Assembly (NCBI GenBank): GCA_035512575.1
Contig: DATKDT010000175.1
Span: forward strand, 1-16,023
Direction of reading: 5' to 3'
From: JALYRV01 sp035512575
GTDB lineage: Bacteria > Acidobacteriota > Vicinamibacteria > Vicinamibacterales > SCN-69-37
DNA length: 16,023 nt
This document shows, one piece after another, positions 7,273-12,687 of this stretch. The notes below the pieces were generated by a model that saw only the letters and a program-made list of their open reading frames with translations, made no database searches and was not told the origin of the DNA. Numbering within the stretch: the stretch's first letter is position 1; each line of letters starts with the position of its first letter. The translations under genes were made by a program, and so were the position numbers.

Positions 7273-7368
7273 TTAGCCGAAGTACCGGCCGAGCAGCCAG
7301 AGGCAGGTGATGACTACGGCTTCGACGACGATGACGAGGGAATAATCGCGGGCTCCGCGGGCGCGCAT
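7273..7368 (-). CDS. 31-residue single-pass membrane microprotein upstream of the symporter
   Basis: A 32-codon reading frame (ATG 7368, TAA 7273-7275) encodes a short basic N-terminus (MRARGARDYS), one hydrophobic helix (SLVIVVEAVVITCLW, about residues 10-25) and a polar end (LLGRYFG). It has the positive-inside layout of a small membrane subunit. The stop is 4 nt before the symporter ATG, which has no Shine-Dalgarno of its own, so translation of this ORF would explain how the symporter is initiated. The frame has no clear Shine-Dalgarno either; a weak TTGAGT/TAGTCT promoter with 17-bp spacing would give a nearly leaderless message. Small membrane partners are known for several SSS transporters, but I do not recognise a named family. 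Conservation has not been tested. Confidence 0.55.
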   Translation of the reverse strand: MRARGARDYSLVIVVEAVVITCLWLLGRYFG

Positions 7369-7374
7369 TTACAC

Positions 7375-7402
7375 GAAGACTAAAGGCTAAAGACTGAAGA
7401 CT
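7375..7402. repeat. Four tandem heptamers (RAAGRCT)
   Basis: Plus-strand units are gaagact, aaaggct, aaagact and gaagact, exactly four 7-bp copies, followed by a decayed fifth (caaggaa). On the transcript strand this is AGTCTTY repeated, 7 bp upstream of the 31-aa ORF start. The array sits where a promoter would be expected and is much more AT-rich than its surroundings. Its role is unknown; phase-variable spacing or a binding-site array are both possible. Confidence 0.7.
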
Positions 7403-7447
7403 CAAGGAAAAACAAAACCCGCACGGAGAACGCCGGTACGGCAGGCG

Positions 7448-7512
7448 GCGAGCGCCAGGAACGCACACAGCGACGCTGTGAACAGCGGCAGGCCGTGGCG
7501 TCTGGCGCTCGC
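7448..7512. repeat. Composite inverted repeat with internal palindrome, possible structured RNA or REP-like element
   Basis: Perfect 11-bp outer arms GCGAGCGCCAG (7448-7458) and CTGGCGCTCGC (7502-7512) enclose a further 4-bp stem (7461-7464 with 7498-7501, beyond a 2-nt bulge). The interior holds the 15-bp palindrome CACAGCG-A-CGCTGTG (7466-7480) and a GC-rich segment that can form a second small hairpin. The whole 65-nt unit can fold as a closed stem with two internal hairpins on either strand. It could be a REP/BIME-like unit, a processed RNA structure between mutS and the symporter, or a small cis-regulatory RNA. No U-tract follows, so it is not a standard terminator. Confidence 0.6.
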
Positions 7513-7537
7513 GAGCATGCGCGTATGTCCGAGGCCG

Positions 7538-7699
7538 CTATCCGGCGGTCGGGTGATTGTCGTAGATGGTCACGCCGCGATCGGGCATCGACGACGAGAG
7601 GCGCGACGCTCGCGCGCGGAGCGACTGGCGATTGCGCCACAGATAGCCGACGCCGGCCGCGGCTGCCGTATAAACGAAACTTTTCATGAGCGAAGACAT
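7538..7699 (-). CDS. 53-residue small protein of unknown function
   Basis: A short gene (ATG 7699, TAG 7538-7540) with an excellent ribosome binding site: GGAGG at 7709-7713, 9 nt from the ATG. The product starts MSSLMKSFVYTAAAAGVGYL, a modestly hydrophobic stretch after one lysine, followed by a basic middle (WRNRQSLRARASRL) and a C-terminus with GVTIYDNHP. It may be peripheral to or anchored in the membrane by the N-terminal helix. I do not recognise a family. It begins 42 nt after the mutS-like stop on the same strand, so it is probably expressed with mutS. An internal ATG at 7687 is possible but sits 21 nt from the Shine-Dalgarno. Confidence 0.6.
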   Translation of the reverse strand: MSSLMKSFVYTAAAAGVGYLWRNRQSLRARASRLSSSMPDRGVTIYDNHPTAG

Positions 7700-7708
7700 G
7701 TTCAATAA

Positions 7709-7713
7709 CCTCC
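7709..7713 (-). promoter_or_regulatory. Shine-Dalgarno of the 53-aa gene
   Basis: GGAGG, 9 nt before the ATG at 7699. It is one of the strongest sites in the window and the main argument that this short frame is translated. Confidence 0.65.
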
Positions 7714-7741
7714 GCTCTCGCTATCGCAATGCAAGTGCCAA

Positions 7742-9637
7742 CTAAGGATCGGTCGAGTTCGACAGGCCGATGGCACGCAATAGCGCAATCGCATTCGTGC
7801 TCGTGGCAAGGCCGGGGCGAAGGATGTAGTCGAAGGTCATGCGTGGATCGCCGTCGCCACCGGGCTCGACGGTTTCGCGGAAATGCACGCGCATCGCGGC
7901 GCGCTGAAGCGTCGGCTCATCCGCCAGCGCAAGATCGTGCGTGGTCATCGTGCCGACGGCGTGCGACTCGAGCAGGTGGCGCGCGATCTCGGCAACGGCG
8001 AGCCGCCGTTCTTCGCTGTTCGTGCCGCCGAGGATCTCGTCGAGGAGAAAGAGGACGGCCGCGGCGTCCTCGTCGCCAGCGCGGTGGGCGCGCGTGGCGG
8101 CGTCGACGTCATCCACGATCTGCTTCAGGCGTACGAGCCCGGCCATATAGCCCGACACGCCCTGCGCGAGCGAGTCTCCGGTGCGCAGACTGGTGGCGAG
8201 CGACAGGCGCGTGAGCGAGAGCCGCTCCGCGCAGACCGGCGCGCCGGCGTTGGCGAGCATCACGTTCGTGCCGATGGCGCGAAGCAGCGTGCTCTTGCCG
8301 GCCATGTTCGAGCCGGTGACGAGCAGAACCGTTCCGGGCGGTCCGACCTCGACGTCGTTCGGCACCCGCCGGTCATCGCCCAGCAGAGGATGTCCAAGCG
8401 ATGTCCCTTTTACGGCCGGTGCGGTGCCTTCTTCTATTAAAGGAAAACTCCACGCGGGCTCATCGTGGGCGATCGTACCGACCGCCACGAGCGCGTCGAG
8501 CTCGGCCAGGGCATCGAGCCACGCGCGCGCATGCCGGCCGCTCTGTTCGCGCCAGTCGTCGAGCGCAAACAGCACGTGGAAGTCCCAGAGCGTGAGCGCC
8601 TGCAGGGGAAGGTGCAGCATCGGCGTCGTGCGGCGCAGCTCGCTCCATCCGACCCGGCGGCCGAGCGACTCGAGCGAGGCGGTGGCTGAACCGGGTGTGG
8701 ACAGGCGTGTGCGGATCGCGGCGAGGTCGCCGGCATCGCCCGGCACGGCTTCGGCCAGGGTGACGAGCGACACGATGTTCTCGAGCGCCGAGGGGCCGAG
8801 CGAGGCGGCGTCGAGCTCGGCGTGCACGCGCACCGCGGTAGCGATCGATGCTGCGAAGGCCGCCAGCGCGAGCGGCGCCCAGAGCCACGCCCAGGCCGCG
8901 TCGGAAGACAGCGCCGCCGCCAGACACGTCACGGTGGCCGCGGTCCAGAGGCGCAGGACGGCGCGAATCGCGGGCGCGCTCAGCCGCGAGCGCGGCGACT
9001 CGGCCCACGCGAGAAATCTGTCGCGCGACCGCGGATCGTCGCGCTGCGCGCTGTACACGCGCAGCTCCACGTTGAAGGCTTCGCGGAAGTCGGCGCTTCG
9101 CGCCAGAGCCTTCGCCGCGTCCTGACGCGCGCGAATCCGCACGGCCGCCTCAGGCGGATCGACGAGCCACTTCCGCAGAATGCGCTGGCCAGCGATGCTC
9201 GTGAGCGCGCCGGCGAGCGCCATCAGCGAGGCGGGACCGTCGACATCCAGATCCGAGGCCCGCGCCGCCGGGAGTCCGTCGCCACCGGCCTCGACCGACA
9301 CGGCCGGCACCTTCCCCCACTCGCGCGCCATGCGGGCCAGCGAGATCTCGGCGCACTCGCGCCGGGCCACCGCGCGGCTGCGCTCGCCCTCGACGCGCGC
9401 GTGCGCGAACACCGCCGCCGCGAACGCCGCGTATCCGGCTATCGCGCCGAGCACCATGGGCCGCGACACGTCGGCGCGCCCGAGCGTCCCGGCCAGCAGC
9501 AGGCCGGTCGCCATCAGGAACAGCGCAAGACGCACGCGCGAGTAGCGGGCCGAGCGCGCCGCCTCCATCGCTTCCCGGCGCGCGGCTTCACCGGCCAGCC
9601 GGTGATAGTGCCGCTCCCGCTCCGCTCGATTTGCCAC
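7742..9637 (-). CDS. Membrane-anchored MutS-family ATPase
   Basis: A 631-residue MutS-related protein lacking the mismatch-recognition domain I. The C-terminal ATPase is complete: Walker A TGSNMAGKST (441-450), signature-type stretch GDSLAQGVSGYMAG (487-500), Walker B VLFLLDEILGGTNS (528-541, D533/E534) and the switch histidine in TTHDLAL (H567). Unlike true MutS, it has two pairs of hydrophobic helices, at about 36-52 and 60-79 near the N-terminus and 229-244 and 250-268 before the core/clamp-like region, so it should be tethered to the membrane. This fits the MutS-related families known in many bacteria whose role is not established; classical mismatch repair is unlikely. The start is GTG 9637, since an in-frame TGA lies two codons upstream; no clear Shine-Dalgarno. 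Codons near residues 398-403 are unusually AT-rich. Divergent from the second amidohydrolase (38-bp gap). Confidence 0.88.
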   Translation of the reverse strand: MANRAERERHYHRLAGEAARREAMEAARSARYSRVRLALFLMATGLLLAGTLGRADVSRPMVLGAIAGYAAFAAAVFAHARVEGERSRAVARRECAEISLARMAREWGKVPAVSVEAGGDGLPAARASDLDVDGPASLMALAGALTSIAGQRILRKWLVDPPEAAVRIRARQDAAKALARSADFREAFNVELRVYSAQRDDPRSRDRFLAWAESPRSRLSAPAIRAVLRLWTAATVTCLAAALSSDAAWAWLWAPLALAAFAASIATAVRVHAELDAASLGPSALENIVSLVTLAEAVPGDAGDLAAIRTRLSTPGSATASLESLGRRVGWSELRRTTPMLHLPLQALTLWDFHVLFALDDWREQSGRHARAWLDALAELDALVAVGTIAHDEPAWSFPLIEEGTAPAVKGTSLGHPLLGDDRRVPNDVEVGPPGTVLLVTGSNMAGKSTLLRAIGTNVMLANAGAPVCAERLSLTRLSLATSLRTGDSLAQGVSGYMAGLVRLKQIVDDVDAATRAHRAGDEDAAAVLFLLDEILGGTNSEERRLAVAEIARHLLESHAVGTMTTHDLALADEPTLQRAAMRVHFRETVEPGGDGDPRMTFDYILRPGLATSTNAIALLRAIGLSNSTDP

Positions 9638-9675
9638 GGATCAATGGTAGTTCGGAGTGGATATAGGATGATGCG
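9638..9675. promoter_or_regulatory. 38-bp divergent gap between mutS-like gene and amidohydrolase
   Basis: The two start codons (9637 minus, 9676 plus) are separated by only 38 bp, so promoters for both genes must overlap here or extend into the coding ends. AGGA at 9666-9668 region serves as a weak ribosome binding site for the plus-strand gene. I see no convincing -35/-10 pair. Confidence 0.4.
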
Positions 9676-11853
9676 ATGCGCTCAATGAAGCTGGTTGTCG
9701 CGGCTGTTCTGGCGGGGTCGGTGGGCATGGCGGCGCAGCAGCCGCGCTTCGACGTGCTGATTGCCGGCGGCATGGTCTACGACGGCACGGGCGGCGCGCC
9801 GGTGCGCGCCGACGTCGGCATCACGGGCGACCGCATCGCGGCCATCGCACCGTCGCTGCCGCGCGGCAGCGCGCGCACGGTCATCGACGCGTCGGGACTG
9901 GCCGTCGCGCCCGGCTTCATCAACATGCTCTCGTGGGCCACCGAGTCGCTCATCCACGACGGCCGCTCGCAGAGCGACATCCGCCAGGGCGTGACCACCG
10001 AAATCTTCGGCGAAGGCTCGTCGATGGGCCCGCTCACCGACGAGATGCGCGCGCGCTGGACGCGCCGGCAGGGCGACATCAAGTTCGACATCACCTGGAC
10101 GACGCTGGCGGGCTATCTGCAGTTTCTCGAAAAGAAGGGCGTGTCGCCCAACGTCGCGTCGTATGTCGGCGCGACCACGATTCGCGAATACGTCGTCGGG
10201 CTCGAGGACCGGAAGCCGACGGCGTGGGAGCTGGAGCTGATGCAGGAGCTCGTGCGTCAGGAAATGGCGGACGGCGCGCTCGGCGTCGGCTCCTCGCTGA
10301 TTTACGCGCCGGCGTTCTATGCCTCAACCGAAGAGCTGATCGCGCTGGCGAAAGCGGCCGGCGAATTTCAAGGCAAGTACATCTCGCACATGCGCAGCGA
10401 AGGCAACCGGCTCGAGGAGGCCGTCGCCGAGCTGATTCGCATCAGCCGCGAGGCGAGCGTGCCGGCCGAGATCTATCACCTGAAGGCGGCGGGCGAGAGC
10501 AACTGGCCGAAGATGGATCGCGTGCTCGCGATGGTGGAAGCCGCGCGCGCCGAAGGCCTGAAGATCACGGCGGACATGTACATGTACACGGCCGGCGCGA
10601 CGGGCCTCGACGCGGCGCTGCCGCCGTCGGCGCTGAGCGGCGGCTGGGACGCGCTGTTCGCGCGGATCCGCAATCCCGAAGAGCGCGCGAAGATCCGCCA
10701 GGCGATCGTCACGCCGACCGACGAGTGGGAGAACCTCTATCTGGCGGCCGGATCGGCCGAGCGCGTGCTGCTGGTCGGCTTCAAGAACGAGAAGCTGCGC
10801 CACCTGACGGGACGGACGCTCGCGTCAGTCGCGGCCGAGAGGAAACAGCAGCCGGAAGACACGATTCTCGATCTCATCCTCGAGGACCAGTCGCGGGTCG
10901 GCACGGTCTATTTCCTGATGTCGGAAGAGAACATCGCGAAGCAGCTGCGCAAACCCTGGGTCTCGCTGGGATCGGACGGCGGGTCGCTGGCGCCCGAGGG
11001 CGTGTTCCTGGCGGGCAACCCGCATCCGCGCGCGTACGGCAACTTCGCGCGCCTGCTCGGGAAGTACGTGCGTGACGAGAAGGTCATCCCGCTCGAGGAA
11101 GCGCTGCGAAGGATGACGGGCCTGCCGGCCGAGAATCTTGGCCTCGATCGCCGCGGGCTGTTGAAGGAAGGCTACTTCGCGGACGTCGCGATCTTCGACC
11201 CCGCCACCATCGCGGATCGCGCGACCTTCGAGAAGCCGCACCAGTACGCGGCCGGCATGAAGCACGTGCTCGTCAACGGCCAGATCGTGTTGAAGGACGG
11301 CGAGCACACCGGCGCGACGCCGGGGCGCGCGCTGAAGGGTCCGGGCGCGACGCAGACGCGGCCGGGTGACGCGCTGTGGAACGCGCTGAAGGCGATGTGC
11401 GGCAAGGCGTTCGAGGGCCGCATGGTGGAAGGCACCGAGCCAGGCGACAAGGCGATGGAAGGCCAGCGCATGGTGATGCACGTGCGAAGCTGCACGGCCG
11501 ACGAGCTGCGCATTCCGTTCTTCGTCGGCGAGAACCGCTCGCGCACGTGGGTCATCACGCGCACGCCGACCGGCCTCCGCCTCAAGCACGATCACCGTCA
11601 CGAGGACGGATCGGAAGACGCGGTCACGCAGTATGGAGGCGACTCACGCACCGCCGACGGCCTGAGCGTCGACTTCTACGCCGACGAGTTCACCGCGAAG
11701 CTGCTGCCGATCTCGGCGTCGAACGTGTGGACGATGGCGGTGGTGCCGGGAAAGACGTTCACGTACGGCCTGCGGCGCGAGGCGATGCACCGCCGCTTCC
11801 GCGTGGAGTTCGATCTCAGCAAGGAAGTGCCGACCCCGCCGGCGCCGTGGTAG
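9676..11853 (+). CDS. Secreted D-aminoacylase-like amidohydrolase with altered metal site and extra C-terminal domain
   Basis: A 725-residue exported protein (signal peptide about 1-20, MKLVVAAVLAGSVGMAA). Residues 25-555 follow the D-aminoacylase fold: opening VLIAGGMVYDGTGG, barrel with SHMRSEG (H238), YHLKAAG (H268) and GSDGG (D434), closing ADVAIFDPATI and VLVNGQIVL. Where active homologues have GFIDVHTH this protein has GFINMLSW (83-87), and the metal-bridging Cys is replaced (GEGSSMG, 112-118). Thus two His and the Cys are gone while two His and one Asp remain, so any metal centre and chemistry must differ. Residues about 562-725 form an additional domain with KHDHRHEDGSED (637-648) and two cysteines (575, 606); I know similar stretches only from uncharacterised secreted proteins. 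Start ATG 9676 or ATG 9685; the AGG at 9665-9668 favours 9676. Substrate unknown. Confidence 0.85.
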   Translation: MRSMKLVVAAVLAGSVGMAAQQPRFDVLIAGGMVYDGTGGAPVRADVGITGDRIAAIAPSLPRGSARTVIDASGLAVAPGFINMLSWATESLIHDGRSQSDIRQGVTTEIFGEGSSMGPLTDEMRARWTRRQGDIKFDITWTTLAGYLQFLEKKGVSPNVASYVGATTIREYVVGLEDRKPTAWELELMQELVRQEMADGALGVGSSLIYAPAFYASTEELIALAKAAGEFQGKYISHMRSEGNRLEEAVAELIRISREASVPAEIYHLKAAGESNWPKMDRVLAMVEAARAEGLKITADMYMYTAGATGLDAALPPSALSGGWDALFARIRNPEERAKIRQAIVTPTDEWENLYLAAGSAERVLLVGFKNEKLRHLTGRTLASVAAERKQQPEDTILDLILEDQSRVGTVYFLMSEENIAKQLRKPWVSLGSDGGSLAPEGVFLAGNPHPRAYGNFARLLGKYVRDEKVIPLEEALRRMTGLPAENLGLDRRGLLKEGYFADVAIFDPATIADRATFEKPHQYAAGMKHVLVNGQIVLKDGEHTGATPGRALKGPGATQTRPGDALWNALKAMCGKAFEGRMVEGTEPGDKAMEGQRMVMHVRSCTADELRIPFFVGENRSRTWVITRTPTGLRLKHDHRHEDGSEDAVTQYGGDSRTADGLSVDFYADEFTAKLLPISASNVWTMAVVPGKTFTYGLRREAMHRRFRVEFDLSKEVPTPPAPW

Positions 11854-11878
11854 GCGTCCTTGACGTAGCGGCCACGGT

Positions 11879-12658
11879 TCACGCCCGCTCCGCACTCCAG
11901 GCCTCCAGGTACACGCGCGTCATCCAGGCCTCGATGCGCGGACGATCCGCCTGCGGCGGCAGGCTACTGCCGTCGATCAACGTGCGAATCTGCTGCTCCA
12001 GATCCTGCGCGCGGGCGAGCAATTCCGGTAGCGTGATCTCGCCGCGGCGCACTTTCATGAGCCACGAGCGCTCCGGTTCCGGCGTTGGGAGCGTTACCCG
12101 TCCAGTGCTCATGATCTCGACGCCCTGATACCCAAGCCTGAGCATGTGCATCGCGTACTTCGTGTCGTACCCGTGCGCGTCGACCAGGGCCTGACGCTTC
12201 ACGTCCTTCTGGCCCCGCTCCCCAATCAGCCGATGGCGCTGGGCGCTCATGTATCCCAGGTAGCGGTTGCCCGCTTCGACACTGACAAACGATGACGACA
12301 ACGCCTGCAGCTCCGCACCCAGGGGTGTGCGCACGATGCACTGCTCGGCGTGGATGAACAGCACCTGGATGACCGTCGGATTTCCCTGCGCGGCCAGCCG
12401 GACGAACTTCCTGAGCGAATAGACGACCAGGTCGAGATCGCCGGGCCCGCTCGGCGCATTCCGGCGCCCCTCTCGCACTTCGGCATCGCGGTGGATGAAC
12501 TGCGCGAAGTCGTCGAATCCCACGACGGCGTTCAGGGGTTCGATACACACGCCCATCTCGTCGCGGTCATCCTTCCCTTCCAGCACCAGGCCGTGAAGGG
12601 TCGAGCCGACGAGGGCGCGAAGTATGGTTCGCCGTTCGACTTCTTCCCGCGTCATCAT
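11879..12658 (-). CDS. RlaP/YcgL-like nucleotidyltransferase (DNA polymerase beta fold)
   Basis: A 259-residue predicted nucleotidyltransferase of the RlaP/COG3541 group, linked in name to RNA repair. Motif 1 is GSTLHG (18-23) and the metal-binding acidic pair follows in DDRDEMGV (D31/D33 and E34); GDLDLVVYSLRKFVRLA (73-89) supplies the third acidic residue. The C-terminal half has the family's HGYDTKYAMHMLRLGYQG (162-179) and TGRVTLPTPEPER (185-197). Full length for the family. Start is the ATG pair at 12656-12658; the Shine-Dalgarno is poor. It converges on the amidohydrolase gene with 25 bp between stops and is divergent from the FAD oxidase with under 30 bp between starts. No RtcB, RtcA or other RNA-ligase gene is seen nearby, so the RNA repair link is family knowledge only. 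Confidence 0.85.
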   Translation of the reverse strand: MMTREEVERRTILRALVGSTLHGLVLEGKDDRDEMGVCIEPLNAVVGFDDFAQFIHRDAEVREGRRNAPSGPGDLDLVVYSLRKFVRLAAQGNPTVIQVLFIHAEQCIVRTPLGAELQALSSSFVSVEAGNRYLGYMSAQRHRLIGERGQKDVKRQALVDAHGYDTKYAMHMLRLGYQGVEIMSTGRVTLPTPEPERSWLMKVRRGEITLPELLARAQDLEQQIRTLIDGSSLPPQADRPRIEAWMTRVYLEAWSAERA

Positions 12659-12687
12659 GCGTCGCAGCTATCATGCACCGGAGTGGG
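12659..12687. promoter_or_regulatory. Very short divergent region, nucleotidyltransferase / FAD oxidase
   Basis: Only 29 bp (14 bp if the upstream ATG at 12673 is used) separate two divergent start codons. GGAG at 12680-12683 is the Shine-Dalgarno for the ATG at 12688. No promoter element is recognisable, so promoters must lie inside the neighbouring coding sequence. Confidence 0.45.

Larger units (their letters stand above)
7369..7537. other. Intergenic region with folded element and heptamer repeats
   Basis: 169 bp between the 53-aa gene and the 31-aa gene, containing the inverted-repeat element (7448-7512) and the heptamer array (7375-7402). Between them the minus strand carries GGGTTTTGTTTTTCC (about 7408-7422), a T-rich run without a clean stem before it; I do not call a terminator. 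Longer reading frames cross this stretch on both strands but lack start signals and protein-like composition. Confidence 0.5.

Noticed and set aside
5931..7310. 459-codon open frame on the plus strand
   Set aside because: Antisense to the symporter, Arg/His/Glu-rich without motifs; the symporter frame has clear helices and signatures.
7403..7450. Possible intrinsic terminator before the T-rich run on the minus strand
   Set aside because: Only a 4-bp GCCG/CGGC stem about 20 nt from the T-run is found; no stable stem directly abuts it.
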